Shown: positions 33,179 to 45,996 of the stretch, in pieces
Numbering within the stretch: the first letter of the stretch is position 1
Layout: each line of letters opens with the position of its first letter
Assembly (NCBI RefSeq): GCF_035222275.1
Contig: NC_085884.1
Span: 1,984,001-2,048,000, forward strand
Length of the DNA: 64,000 nt
Direction: 5' to 3'
Source: Podospora bellae-mahoneyi
Taxonomy: Eukaryota; Ascomycota; Sordariomycetes; Sordariales; Podosporaceae
Notes under the pieces: generated by a model
Told to the model about the DNA's origin: nothing
Seen by the model: the letters and a program-made list of their open reading frames with translations, nothing else
Database searches by the model: none
Made by a program: the position numbers and the translations under genes

Positions 33179-33734
33179 GTTCTCAGACGAGCCAGTGTTG
33201 TGAATGCAAATGGGTCATCACGATGGCTAGGTGTCCAGGTCGCATATAAGGAATTCCGAGAGGCGCAACGCACTTTGCGGTAAGACAATCCGGTGATCAG
33301 GGCGTTTTGCAGTTGGACTTGGGATGGTCCGCCTGACTGGTGGCTCTCTTATATTGGAGGAGCTGAAGCACTGCGTGTGACGGATCGAAACTCCCAATCT
33401 TCGGTTTGGCTGCCGAGACTCACGTTTCGCATGCACGGGCCACCTAATTAAGCCGGGATGACGTCGAATGGGTAGTGCCAGTGTCTTGGGTCCCTCTCGT
33501 CTTTTATCATGATCAATCATATCGTTAGGTATTCTTCCTGTTCTAAGCCTATCTAACCTGCTCCATGTATCTCCGCAACACATTAATCTTCAATCAGCGT
33601 ATCAACTGAAACGATAGACAACAGTCGCCAAATTATGCAAAAAACCAACACGTCCTTTGAACGCCCCCAACCATGAAAATACCCAGATCTATCATGTCAT
33701 GAACCCTCCCCCCATCATCATACAAACACAACTG
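33179..33734. other. Intergenic, LDB17 promoter and LRO1 3' flank
   Basis: 556 bp. No coding signal beyond short frames. AT-rich 33480-33730, consistent with 3' sequence of LRO1. Confidence 0.5.
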
Positions 33735-35688
33735 CTATTCTTCCTCGTATATTTTGGCCCGTTCCGCATACTCTCGGATGTTGCTGACCACATAATCCTG
33801 AATTTCCCCGCCCTTGCCAGCCGCAATTCTCAGGATGAGCTCGTTGAGGTTGGACCTCCCCAAAATGTCAACGTGATCCGCCGTATTGGGTCCGCCACGA
33901 GGATTGAACCTTTCAGGTTCGTGTGGCATCTCCACCACAGTCACTTTCGCACCAGCTGGGTTGTACCGCTTCATATTCCACCCCTTGTTGCACATATACC
34001 CGGTACTCATCAAGTTTACTGTCCCATCTCCTTCACCCATGACAACGCCGTGATCGACATCGCCTTGGATGAGGGCAGTGTCAATGGTCATGTTCAAGTT
34101 AGTGAGAGCTCCAAGCTCGGGAGAGCGGTAGTAGTAGGCCCGTTCGGTGGGCTTCCCTACGCCATAGAAACAGTACACCTTGAGGCTAGGGGCGAGAGGC
34201 AGACGGGTTTCGAGAGGGTTGATCCATTTCCTGGGATCAAGTTCGTTGGCTGTGACCTCCTTCATAGTGTGTGCCACGCCCTGGGAATAACTTCTTTTGA
34301 CCGAATCCCGATACCAATCATCAGTCGTGTCGTATAGGTATTGCATTGCATCGTCTACCGTAAAGTTTGTCTTTGGTATCGTCCAGTTCTGGGTGGTTCG
34401 AAAGTTGAGGAATGAACCAAAGCTCACTGCTTGACCGGGCTGGTCATCAGGTGCCCCATCAAGATCTCCCCAAATGGCATTGCCTCCCATTGGCAACATT
34501 GAGGACATGCCAGGCATGGCACGGAATATCTCGGCTCTCTCCTCTTTGCTAAGAAACTTCTCCAGTCCATACACTGCGAAAGCATTCAGTTGCGCCGTGT
34601 CACGCATCTCGCCCGATAATATCGCTGCGACATCCTTGACGGCCCCAAGCATGCATCCACTGACGTTGATCCATGAGTCAACATGCCTCTCCACCCAGTC
34701 GTCACCACCTCCACCGCCCTGCTCAGAAGCTACCCAGTGGAAAAAGTAGAAGACCACTTGGCTGCCCATGCTGTGTGATGTGAGGACAACCTTCTTGTTA
34801 TCCAGCTTGACGGCCATCTCAATATGGGCTTTCAGTCTAGAGAAGTACTGGTCTCTCTTCTCCAAGTTCGGGTACGCTAGCCGCCAGTCGTACGCTGCCG
34901 TGAACGAGTTGGTCGGGTCATAACCCAAGGACGCTAGGTTTTCGATGATCTTGTTCCAAATCCAATACCCAGTAATAAAGAAGTCAGTCGCGTCGAAGCC
35001 TTGTGCCGCCCTCAGTTTAATCCCCGGTGGGTCCAGCCCAGTTGTATGGTCCAACATGATGTGCCTCTTCCAATTCTCCTTGTCCATGACCAATGCCCTC
35101 ATCATGCTCCAACTGCCCCAAAGCCGTTTCCGAAAATAAGGTAGCGATTCATTAGACGTTCCCCAGGACTCGAGACCAGTCGAAATAACACCGGGAATTA
35201 GAACCATTGGATGGTGTGAAGATAGGCCTTCGGAGCGAACCTTGAGGCCTACAGAGAAGGCATCGTAGCTTTCGAGAAAATCGCGTTCGCCATTCTGTCA
35301 TGCGGGTGATCCATTAGCTTGACAGGTAATCATATCAATGACAGAGCGTGTGTGATTTACTCACCACCAGCTCGCGCATATCCTTGACAAAACCTGCAGG
35401 AAGAATCTCGAACAAGTTGTCCATACTTAAGTCCCCGAGCTCGGGAAACTCGAAACCAATAAGATCATTGCTTTTTGCAAAGAAACCGGCCGCAATAATA
35501 CCAAACAAACTCCCGAGAAAGAAAATACCCGTTGTCTTCCTCTTTCGTGTTTCCTTTCGTTTGTGGACAACCTTGACTTTCTCGCCGGGTCTGACGGGGC
35601 TTTGGTTGCGAGGTGTCTGTGCGGGTGAAGGTTCGGTAGGTGTGTCGTTGCCGTTGCCGAACACTCGTCGCCGTAGAGTGCTGGCCAT
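33735..35688 (-). CDS. LRO1: LRO1, phospholipid:diacylglycerol acyltransferase
   Basis: ER or nuclear-envelope enzyme that moves an acyl chain from a phospholipid to diacylglycerol to make triacylglycerol. Two exons (35688-35365, 35294-33735) give 627 aa (yeast 661). A basic cytosolic N-terminus (KVVHKRKETRKRK) precedes a single membrane helix at about 53-71 (TGIFFLGSLFGIIAAGFFA); the rest is lumenal. LCAT-family marks: MVLIPGVISTGLESWG (lid and oxyanion region), nucleophile Ser at about 283 in TSHSMGS, Asp at about 531 in EGDGTVN, and His at about 582 in ADHVDILG. The triad is complete, so the enzyme looks active. It is head to head with NAA30. Confidence 0.97.
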
Positions 35689-36662
35689 CTCGAGACTGGT
35701 TTGGGCGGTGACTAGTGCGGTGTGGTGTGAATGCACCGTGGATGGGTAGACTTCAAGGAGGTGGTTCAGAATATCCAAATACTGAGGAGCGCGGCGGCTC
35801 CTCCGCTTCAGCTCTCAGCAGCAAGTCCGGGTGGGGCAAGGGATCTTCGACACGAGCGCGGAGAGCAAATCACAACGACGTGGATCGGATAATTAAGGAT
35901 GACGAAACAAAACCCGGCTATGATCGCTTCTTTTTCTTCTTCGGTGTTCTAGAAAATGCCGACACAGATTCCCCAGTATCAACATCGAGCCGAAGCAAAT
36001 CTACATGTCGATGGGTGACAAGCAGGAGCGAAACCGGCAGTCAATGTACTCGGTACTGGGCTATTGTTTGCGCCTCTGCTTTAAAATAGACACCAGGCGC
36101 ATCCATTCAAGAGACTTCGGCTCCAAATGTTATTTCAAAGTATAATCTATCATATAGGTTATCTTTTATCTGAGATCAGCACTTCAAGCTTCTCACTGAG
36201 ACAAGTTTGTCTCTTGTAGATCCAAGTATCGACTACCGAAGAATGCATGTTGAAGACTGCCGTTTCCTGACAGGTGGGTTGACAGGCACGACAGGGATGC
36301 TGCACGGGGTTTGGAGAAGTCGACCCACCGGGGGAAACGGGATGAGGGGCCCAATGCTTGCTATGCGACTGGGACATGGCATGTGAAAGTTCAATGACGA
36401 AGACCCTGGGACGAGCAAGCGTTCGTCAGATCTCTTGCCAGCGCAACCTCCCCGCTTCCAACACCACGCCTACAGTCGACAACCGTCACCAAACCCCCCT
36501 TCCACGACAAGCGAACCTCAGCATATACGACACGAACCCCTTCTCTCCACTCATCCTCAACGTGCGCACCATCTTTTATTTCCGCTTTCGAGGCTGCTGC
36601 TCGCTATTCGCGGCTCATTTGCTCACGCACTCGGAGAGCAGCGGACCGCATCAGTCTTCCGC
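35689..36662. promoter_or_regulatory. Divergent intergenic, LRO1 and NAA30
   Basis: 974 bp between divergent starts. Some 80-120 codon frames exist but none has family content. No confident regulatory motif. Confidence 0.45.
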
Positions 36663-37324
36663 ATGGAGCAGAGCTCGCGAGTCGAACAACTCCCACGGGA
36701 ACTGAAGTACATACAATATGAGCATCGTCTCGAGACTCAATATCTACCGGCAATCCGCGCCTTGATCTCCAAGGACCTCAGCGAGCCCTACAGCATCTAT
36801 GTCTACCGCTACTTTCTCTACCAATGGGGCCATCTGTGTTACCTTGTAAGCCCATCCGACGGTCTTCCCCCCCTCTCCTCTCGACCCGCGAATCAATTTC
36901 CGACGGTCCTAACCCCGCATCTCTCTCGTCCCAGGCTATCGACCCTGAAGACTCCTCCCTAGTTGGCGTCATAATCTGCAAGCTCGAAGCCCATGCCTCC
37001 CATTCGCCCCCCACCTTGCGGGGATATATCGCTATGCTCGCCGTGTCATCTGCCTACCGCGGACATGGCGTGGCAACGACACTGGTCAAGATGGCCATCG
37101 ACTCTATGAAGAGCCGCAATGCCGACGAGGTGGTTCTTGAGACAGAAGAGATAAATATTCCCGCAATGAGGCTATATGAGCGGTTGGGCTTCCTGAGATC
37201 CAAGAAACTCCATCGCTACTACCTAAACGGCAATAGCGCATACAGGCTGGTCCTTCTGTTGAGGCCAGTTGATCCGGACTCTGCGGCTGATCTGGCGTTG
37301 GACGATGCTGATATTTATCGATGA
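36663..37324 (+). CDS. NAA30: NAA30/Mak3, catalytic subunit of NatC N-acetyltransferase
   Basis: Acetylates the N-terminal Met of proteins beginning Met-Leu/Ile/Phe/Trp, working on the ribosome with Naa35 and Naa38. Two exons (36663-36845, 36935-37324) give 190 aa. GNAT features are present: LSEPYSIYVYRYFLYQWGHLCYL, VGVIICKLE, RGYIAMLAVSSAYRGHGVATTLV with the acetyl-CoA-binding R-G-H-G-V-A, then VVLETEEINIPAMRLYERLGF and KKLHRYYLNGNSAYRLVLLL. The intron is 89 nt. ATG 36663 opens MEQSSRVEQLPRELKYIQYE, which matches the family start. Confidence 0.95.
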
Positions 37325-37905
37325 TGGATGTCTGGGCGCCCACTAAAACAGTTACGGAACATGTGGTAGCCGTGATAGGGACATGCAAACGGTGTTCGGG
37401 AAGATATGGCGCTCAAAGAGTAGAATATTCAGAAGCTCTTGCGCATCAAACGCCGACGGTCAAGATGATGGGACGGTTCATATTCACCTGAAAGTTGTGG
37501 CTTGAAATACAGCCATGGCTTGCCCCAAGAGGCTCATCAATTGGGAAGCACCAAAAGATACGAGGGGGCTTATCACATAGTCGACCAGGTCGCATATCCT
37601 CTGACAGAACTTTCAGGAACACATCATGAGAGAGATTTGGCGGGTCCCACCATATTCTCACAGCTAACTCACCCAAAACGAACAAACCTGCCGGGATAAG
37701 AGGTAGAAGGACGGAGCAGCGCCAGGCGAGGAAATAGAGGACTAAAAAGTTTACTTTGCGTTCATATTACTATTAAGGGAAACATGCGTTTCCGGTCCTT
37801 ACAAAAATATCAAATCGCTAGCTCCAGTGTGCTATCATCCTGCTCCCTCCTCGGGGTAGTTGCCGGCTCGAACAAACATTCTCTTGTGCAGAGACACGGG
37901 GGAGC
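37325..37905. other. Convergent intergenic, NAA30 and DUF1917 gene
   Basis: 581 bp between converging genes, no coding signal recognised. Confidence 0.5.
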
Positions 37906-39012
37906 TCAAAACGTCCTCTTCCCGGTGACTTCTTTGATGTACTCAAATATCTCTTTCGAGTTGTACTAAAATTGTATCTCGTTAGCATGCACGGACACTC
38001 GACGAGGTTCCGCTGAACCAGTCAACTCACCAAGGAAGCTTTGATCCCCCATTCATTCTCCCCGTATATTCCCAGTTCGGTCCAAGCATCTACAGCATCG
38101 TTCGTCAGTGTCATGCTCGAGAGACCGTCAACCGCCCCGACGCACCAGCCTTGTAGTAGATCTGCCTCGCTCCCGGGCCCTGCTTCACCAACTCCAGCTC
38201 TTTCATCCTCCTCAACACTCTCGCCACATCATCCTTATCCGTAAAATCCTCAGTATAGACGCATATCAGTCTCTCTTTCTTCTCAGCGTGCCCATCATCA
38301 TATCCCGCAGGCATCCTCGTCGCCACCTTGGCCGCAGTCCCCAACTGATGATTCGCCACCGCCCTGGCAACCTTCTCCCACGTATCATTAACGAACACTA
38401 CGTCCGGGAATAGCATCCATTTCCCATAAGTCTCGCGGCACTCCACCGCTAGCTGTTTTAGGTCCTCTATTGTCTCCTTTCTGGCCACGGCAATGTGTCG
38501 TTTGGCGACCAGGGGAGAGTTGGGGTAGGCAGCGGTGGTCTTGTCAATGAAGGATTTGAACAGGTCAAGACGTTCACGGCCGGCTCTCATAAAGCGGTCG
38601 TGGTCGGAGGGGGGACGGGGAGGGAGGTAGGGGTTGGCGATGAAGATCCATTCTAGGCCAAAGCGGCAGTTGGTTGTGGCTGGGGGTAGGCGGGCGAGGA
38701 ACTGGGGGATGGATTCTGTGAGTTGGTAGGCGGCGTGGGGGATATGGGCGTAGGCGTTGTGAAGGCGTCCTGAGGCTGGAGGGGACTGGGAGGTGGATTC
38801 CAAAGGGGTGATCCGGGAGGTGATGAGTTTGGTGCGTGCTTCTTGGGAGGACCAGTAAGAAGGTATGTTGTAGGCGGCAACTCGGGACTTGAGCCTGGAG
38901 ACGGTTTTGGGGGAGCCTGGGGGGGGTGTTAGTGGCGGTGTGATAAGATCGGTGGGCGATGTGCATGATGAGCTGGCTGACCGTAGAAGTCCGAATCGTC
39001 GGAGTCATCCAT
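37906..39012 (-). CDS. DUF1917 (Bles03/UPF0696) family protein
   Basis: Four exons (39012-38982, 38916-38146, 38089-38031, 37965-37906) give 306 aa. The start MDDSDDSDFYG is acidic. The C-terminal half carries the family blocks: GKWMLFPD, DTWEKVARAVANHQLGTAAKVATR, RLICVYTEDFTDKDDVARVLRRMKEL, IYYKADAWTELGIYGENEWGIKASL. This resembles human C11orf68/BLES03, whose fold is related to the cap-binding factor eIF4E; the biochemical role is not known to me. The two last exons are small (59 and 60 nt) and rebuild the conserved KADAWTELGIY block exactly, which supports the model. It is head to head with DPH7. Confidence 0.88.
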
Positions 39013-39493
39013 TTTCCCACGCCAAAAGAGTTGTATATCTGGATATTCCTGACCGCTGCTAAAGAAAATAGAGGTTACAGTCTTGATCGTCCGTTTGTGA
39101 GCGGGTTTGTATTGGGTTGGGTCTTGATCAGTTTAGGTTAAAGCTGAGCTATGAATGAGCTGGTGGAGTCTCAAATATGCAGGCACCTATCAACTATGGC
39201 GGCCCTGAGATACACTAATCATGGAGGAAGATGATCTGGAAAGATAAACGCATGGTGTTTGGAAAGAATCGAGAAGGTAAAATAGTCATGGGATTCCAGG
39301 CAAGTTGGTCTGGCGAGGCTTGGGGCGTTCTTCATTCAGAACTGACCAATCCGATGCGCCGGGGATAATTGTCAAGTCCCGAAAAAGAAAGTGCGACCAG
39401 CATCAAATCTTGAGTGTCTTCGCACCTCACAGGCCCCAGCGCACAACCCCTGTTCTCAAGGTCATCCGCTTTTAAAGTGTCATATGGAGTAAA
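39013..39493. promoter_or_regulatory. Divergent promoter, DUF1917 gene and DPH7
   Basis: 481 bp between divergent starts. No coding sequence; no motif called. Confidence 0.45.
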
Positions 39494-40803
39494 ATGGAAG
39501 AAGATTCGGGCAAGCTGATCAATTCAGTTTGGTCACGGGAGTTGGATCTTCCACCAAGTTGTATTGAGTTCTGCCCAGCTCACCCGTCTTACTTTCTGGT
39601 CGGGACCTACAATCTACAGAAAGACGAAGTTGATGCGCACGCGCCAGAGCAAGACGCCAGTGATGATGACAACAAAGACGACGCGAAGTCACAGGCTGCT
39701 AAGCCAAAGAAAGCTCAAAGTCGAAATGGAAGCATCCTCGTCTTCCAGTTACAGGACGATAACAACATGTGAGTCACTAGATCCAGCTCGGGTTCTGCTT
39801 CACACCTAACCCTTCTCAAAGAGTTCCTATTCAAACTGAGCCTCAGCCATCTGCTTTGCTGGATCTTCATTTCAACCCGATTGAGGGATTTCGGGACATT
39901 TGCGCAACGGTCTCAAGTACGGCTACCCTTGCCATCTTCAAGCTCTCGCCCGGTCCTGAAGATGACAAGCCTTTAAAGCACCTAAACACGATGGACATTT
40001 CATCGTTGTCAGGAGGGGATATTTCTGCTTCAGATGGGTCGGAAATATTGTTTCTATCTGTTTGCTGGCACCCATCCCGAGCAGATATGCTGGCGGTTAC
40101 CACTAATACCGGCCATGTCTACTTGGTGCATCTGCCAGCTTGGGACAAGGGCTGGAAACTTCTACCAGAGCCGGCGACCACTCACACATTGGAGGCCTGG
40201 ACGGTGAACCTATCGCCTTATCTCGGGCCCACTGACTCGCCAGAAGAAGTAGCTTTCAGAATATTCTCGGGGAGTGATGACTCCAAACTGCGTTTTGGAA
40301 CAGTTATCTGGAGTCCCTCAGACGATCATCTCACTGAGACTATTTCTGCTATCGAGGCCAGGGGTCATGATGCTGGAGTAACAGCAATCTTGCCTCTCTT
40401 TGTCCTAGAAGATGGATCGGAGCTGCTTGTCACAGGGAGTTATGATGAGAATATCAGACTCTTTTCACTGGCTCCATATGGGAGGCCCAAAAACCTCGTC
40501 GAGATGGGACTTGGGGGAGGTGTGTGGAGGCTGAAATTAATCAATCTTGACAAGACACCGAGCCCGACCTACAACTGGAGGGCACGGATATTGGCATCAT
40601 GCATGCATGCCGGCTCGAGGGTGGTGGATGTTCTGCAAACCGTGGATGGAGAGCACCATGTTCGAGTTCTTGGCCGGTTTGAGGAACACAAGAGCATGAA
40701 CTATGGAAGCGACTTTCATCCCCAGAGAAAAGACAGCTTGACAGTTGTGTCGACTAGTTTCTATGATAGGCTCCTCTGTTTGTGGCAACTAGATATAGCA
40801 TGA
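39494..40803 (+). CDS. DPH7: DPH7/Rrt2, diphthine methyl ester esterase
   Basis: WD-repeat enzyme that removes a methyl ester from the diphthine intermediate on elongation factor 2, allowing the final amidation to diphthamide. Two exons (39494-39768, 39822-40803) give 418 aa. Repeat blades are visible: CIEFCPAHPSYFLVGTY, LLDLHFNPIEGFRDICATVSS, ILFLSVCWHPSRADMLAVTTNTG, HDAGVTAILPLF...LLVTGSYDENIRLFSL, GGGVWRLKLI, and the family-typical ending FEEHKSMNYGSDF...STSFYDRLLCLW. A charged insert (DASDDDNKDDAKSQ...) lies near residues 50-75. The intron is 53 nt. Confidence 0.93.
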
Positions 40804-41607
40804 GGCTAGAGAGTACTAAGTAGGGAATCTGGGAATAGTGAGCAAACTTAAGATACATCATGTCCAAAGACTGAGGATGACAGGAGCATTTGAGTGCCTG
40901 CAGTGTGTGTTTGGTTTTATGAATGGCAAATTATCAAGTTGTGACGGTTTCAAATATATACATATCATAACTCCAGAGCAACATTGCAGAGATGTCGTCA
41001 AGGAGCGTACCTTATCCACAATCCGCCAGTGTCATGGTGAGACATGGGGGTCCTTCACCGTGTGACGCAATCCCTGAAATTCCTGGGGCCCATGTCTACT
41101 AGAGTTACTTGACCGCCTTTACTTGTAGTGGCTGCATGGGCGTTTCTGCCCCGCACTAATCCCAAGAAAGCTTATTAGTCGCGCCTAAGCGCGCCTGACA
41201 CGCCCCGTTTTCGCCGTTTCGGTACCTCGGTGGGTAATTATCAAAGTCGCTCTATTTCGACTCAAGAGTCAGCAGACAAGAGAGATTGGAGCCAGACATC
41301 ACTTTTGATTCTTTCATACTAGATCCGACATCTCGGGTTGCCGTTATTTTCTTTAATTACCGTCCCGGCAGCTTCTTCTTGTTCTGTAAACCCAAGGAGG
41401 CCCCGAGTTCTTTTGCTTGGTACCTTTAAAGCACTGCCTGCCGCTTCAGCGCATCGCTTTTCCATCGTGCGATTCGATCTCAACTTGCTCACACCGAGGC
41501 TCAACAACAGCTGCGATTTTTCTCTTCCCATTCTCTCCGTTAAGCCAGAAAACTCGTCCTCTTTGCCCCAACAGAACCCTGCCTGCTGTGCGACTGCAGC
41601 CCTTAGC
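40804..41607. other. Intergenic, DPH7 3' flank and MSN5 promoter
   Basis: 804 bp. The MSN5 frame stays open upstream to 41338 but has no ATG before 41608. Around 41175-41206 there are two CGCGCC cores, reminiscent of cell-cycle factor sites, but too short to call. Confidence 0.45.
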
Positions 41608-44600
41608 ATGGCGGCCATTTCGCCAAACGGCGCCCCTGGCGGTGAGGCCATTCTGGCGAGAATTCACGAAGCCCTCAAGGTCGTACACAGCCCATATTCT
41701 GCGAACCAGGCACGACAAGAAGCCCAATCGTTCCTCGAGGAAGTGAAGACGCTCGGCGACGCCCCATCCCACGGATACAACCTCGCCTTCGACAGGTCAC
41801 AAGCTCCAATTGTCCGCCACTACGGCCTGTCCCTCCTCGAGCACGCCGTGAAGCACAAGTGGTCGGAATACAGCATCGAGCACCAAGCCTACCTCCGCAA
41901 CTGGGTCTTGCAGCTGTCCGAGTCCGTCTCGAGAGAAGACCCGTCATATCTAAGAAACAAAACTGCCCAGTTGTGGGTAGAGATAGCCAAGAGATGCTGG
42001 GCTGTGGAGTGGATGGACATGGACGAGCTGCTTGTTCGCCTCTGGAGAGTCCCAGAATCCCCAGTTCACAAGCAATTTGTCCTGCAGATCTTGGAAACAC
42101 TGTCCGAGGAAATCTTCAACGGGGACGATTCGGTTGTAGCCCTCCGCGAAGGAGCACTCAGCAAGGCTTGCGTCGAAATATTCACCCCTGCTGCCGTCCT
42201 GACCGAAGCCTTTCCCAACCGCCAGGTGGGCCCCAATGTACGGTTTGAAGAGGAAGGGTGGCTCAGTAGGATTACACAGTTCATCACCGACTGCCTCAAC
42301 AGCGGGGCCGTCGAGCAAAACGAGGATGCTGCGACCTGTGTCGTGAAAGCCCTCAAGGTTCTCGCTTCAGTCGTGGCCTGGGCTGTTCCCAAAGCAGTCA
42401 ATGCGGTTGGCAGTCGCCCCGTTCTATGTCGCTGCCTTGCGACTCCCAATGTTTCTGTACAAAAGGTCAGAGTCCTCTTCTCAAGTGCTCTTTGTGTGTT
42501 TTGTACTTTCACTAACACGTCACAAGGCTGCACTCGAGGCCCTCCATGCGCTCTACAACCGTACAATGTTCACCGATGAGGACTTTATCGATCTTGTTGT
42601 GCCAATGTATGGCGAAGACGTGGTGGATTTGTTCAAGCGGCTCTTCGAGTGGTCTACTGTTGACGCCCAGGATATCGACGATGACAAGTATACGTTCGCC
42701 AAGAAGTTCTCCGAGGCAAGCCTGCACCCTCGGGTCACTATTAGACTGCATCTGTAATGCTAATAGGGGATACAGACAGTATGTTCGCTGGCCAACTACC
42801 TGGACCGGAAGTTTGCGGCCATCCCTCCTCAAGTAAACGTGCAGGGGTTTTTCCAACTCCTTATGTTGGTTGTGAAGAGTCAAAGTCTCGTCGTTTCGAT
42901 CCCCGTCTTGGTGAGTTGGACTCGTCTTTTGAGCCATCGCACTCTGGGGCCGGCGGCTTCGAATATGCCATTCATCCCAGGTCTTCTTGAGTTGTGCAGC
43001 AGCCGTCTCATACGGTATGAGAACCTGCCAGAGGATACCGATGATCCAACATATGTATTGCTTCTCGAGGACACAGACACGCTTCCCGAGCGACATGCTT
43101 TCCTCGGAAATTATCGTCGTTACAGTTGCCAGGTCATTGAAAGCATCGTCAATCTTCGATTGTCCGATGCCTTCTCACATATCCTTGGAAAGGCAGAGGC
43201 TGCCTTCCGGACACTCTACGACGGGCAACCGCCTCTCAATGGTAAGCTTCAACTGGTGTCATAATTGTTCCGTATGCTGTGTTTCTACGACTGACATTAC
43301 TTGCAGCTGCAAACTACTCTAAAAGCTCAGTTCCTGTGTTGACAGTGGATACACACGCTACTGTCATTGAAACAGCACTTAGGGGGTATATCAAGTGGAG
43401 GTCTTCACGTAACTCGACTCCAGAGGAGGTGAGTGGTCCTCGTCATTACCAGCTAGTAGGTGCGATTTAAGCTAACCTGCCTGAAACAAAAGGAGCAAAA
43501 AGTCGCCGGCATCGAGGACCACTTTGAGAAATGGTGTGGGCAGCTCTTGGAAATGAAATTCGAGGTACAGATTCCGCTTCTGGTCTTATGTAATGGAAAG
43601 CCTATGCTCACATCTCACTAGGACCCTCTGATCAGGAAGCGTGTTCTCCAGCTTCTTGTGGCCTTTTCTACGACTGCTCTTGACTCTAACCCGGGCTTCA
43701 TGTTGAGAGTGCTTGAGCACATCTTGATGACTTGGCCAGCTTTGCAGCCCGACCATAAGCTCCTCAATGATGCTATTCGAGATTTGCAAAACGAAAGCAT
43801 GATTGAGCTGCAGCGGCTCGCCTCCAAGATGCCCGACCACTTATTAGTAAGGCTTCTACTGTTCCGTATCCGGGGACACAGGCGACTGATTCATCATCCA
43901 GGATGTGTACGACCAACTGGAAGCCAAGATCAAAGAGATGATAGCATCTGGTACTCTGGATGAGAAGCGCCAGATTGCATACCAGAGTTTTCTTTTCATC
44001 ATCATGTGAGTCCTCCAAAATTCAGTCTGCTCGGATTGTAGCAAGTAGCTTACTCATTCGAGTCACCGTTCCACCCGAATCGACCCAGGTGTGCGCCTAC
44101 AGAGACTATCGTCTTTCATTGAGCCTGTGAGGAACCAGTGGAAAGATGAGTCACTCAAACAAGCACTCAGCTCGTATGATGGGTTCTGCCAGCTACTCGG
44201 CCTGGACAGGGCGCAAAGGTACTTGGCCCAGCGCCGCATCCACGAGGTGGCCGACTGGGGTGCGGCAGATCTCGACGCCGAGGGCCTTGCTCTCCAGGTG
44301 GAGTTGGAGCAAAGACAGACAGTGAGTGTCTCCGGCGCTGTTGTGCTCTTTCCCCAGCTAACCAGTCGTCCCAGATGCTGCCACTGCGGATGACCAAATC
44401 ATTCTTAACTTACTCCGTCGAGAAACTGGAGAAGAACTCGCCCCCCTATCAAGCATCATGTGCTCTTTGGCAGGACAGCTTCCCGCTTATTCTCCCAGAG
44501 TTGCTCAAGTTCTTGAGGTATGCACCTGTTGTCCCGATGGAGTTGATAGCGCAACGTCCTTTTGCTGACCTTGGTCCAGTTATGCACATGCGTCTCACAA

Positions 44601-45996
44601 TCCAAAGAACTGGAGCCAGCTGCCGGTAGAGATGCAATCGGTCGCCACCCGTGTCCTGACCGATCGCTTTTGGCAAGCCGGTATCTCTGAAGGGAGTAAG
44701 GATGACTTCTATGCGCGGGTCCTTGGCAAAAAGAGCACGCTTGAGGGCCTGGCCTCGACTATTCGTGGCTCTGTCCGGTTCGTACGGGAGACGTGCTATG
44801 CTATCATATACTGCATGAGTCGGCTCGACATGCAGTTCTATGGCTTCCTCGAGCTCCCGGGACCACTTGCCAACGCACTGTTTGCAGACTCGTTCTGTTT
44901 GTCAGCGCACCAGATCATCAACTTGCTGAATCTGGTCAGGTACCTGGTTGACCACTGTCCAGTAGAGCTCCGAGAACACTTCCTGCCTCCCATTCTCGCT
45001 ACCTGTTTTGAGCAGATGGATACCAAGATCACATCAGAATGGGATAAGTTGGGCCAGCGAGAGGCTGTACAGGCTGGCGGAGAAGAGCTGACGGAGGAGA
45101 TGAAGGCTGAGAGTATCCTCCGGCAACTCACATATTCTGCCGTGTTGATGGTAGCCGATGTGCTTGACCCATCCCGAATTTGTAAGTTCTGACGAGCTGA
45201 CCCGAGCCCTTTGCCATCTTCCTATGCTAACCAGGATCCAGCTGGTCCCGTGGGCAAGGTGGAAGACGGAACGCCTGAGAAGAAGCTTCCTTCTCTCCGC
45301 AAATTTTGCTTGATGAACTCGGCCATTGCGGTTCCACTATTGGTTTTCTGCAGCCATGCCATTAAGATGCACGACGGACGATGCTGCGGAGTGGTACTGC
45401 GCGTTTTCAAGTCCATCGTGCCCGAGTTCCACCGTACGGACCAACCCAAGGCCCATAAGGAGGGTGGAAGCACAGCGCCTTTGGATGACGGCTTCCCAAT
45501 TCCAGAGGAGAGTGCCAGGGAGATTCGTGAATTCATCTCTGCTGAAGTTTTGAAGGCTGCCATCACAGCGCTCCATGATCCATATTTTGTCGACTCCCAA
45601 AAGGATATTGGATCTCTGATTGCGCATATTCTTGCGCACTATGCCTCCCTGACGCCAACTCCACGGAACATTCTTGTGCAGTTGCCGGGAATCAGGGAGG
45701 ACCAGGTTGATCAGACAATTCGCTACGTTTCTGGACCAGGCGTGCATTCGAGGCAGCAGCGAGCCATGGTGTTGGACCTGCTTCGAGATCTCAAGGGCGT
45801 GAGCATCTCCGAGATGGGCAAACTCAACAAGAGCCTAGGTACCCCGTCGCGAAGCAGCAAGTCCAAGCGGAGCAAGATGGCTCAAGAGTTCATGACTCCA
45901 GTGGACACAACACGTGGTGGAAATCCCAGTGACGGAACCGGAAGAGGCAAGACACCCGATCTGGAAGGGGTAGCGGGCATGTTCGATGAGCCTTAG
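41608..45996 (+). CDS. MSN5: MSN5/exportin-5, karyopherin-beta nuclear transport receptor
   Basis: RanGTP-dependent exportin; yeast Msn5 exports phosphorylated transcription factors and animal exportin-5 carries small structured RNAs. Eleven exons: 41608-42465, 42527-42715, 42776-43241, 43307-43428, 43493-43564, 43622-43846, 43902-44005, 44063-44321, 44375-44517, 44580-45181, 45242-45996, all in phase, 1264 aa. The N-terminal importin-beta/Xpo1-like region includes [42 protein letters not shown] and [18 protein letters not shown]. Later HEAT repeats include [35 protein letters not shown], and [16 protein letters not shown]. Intron 2 (42716-42775) begins GCAAGC rather than GT. The Ser/Lys-rich tail contains [12 protein letters not shown]. 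Confidence 0.94.
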
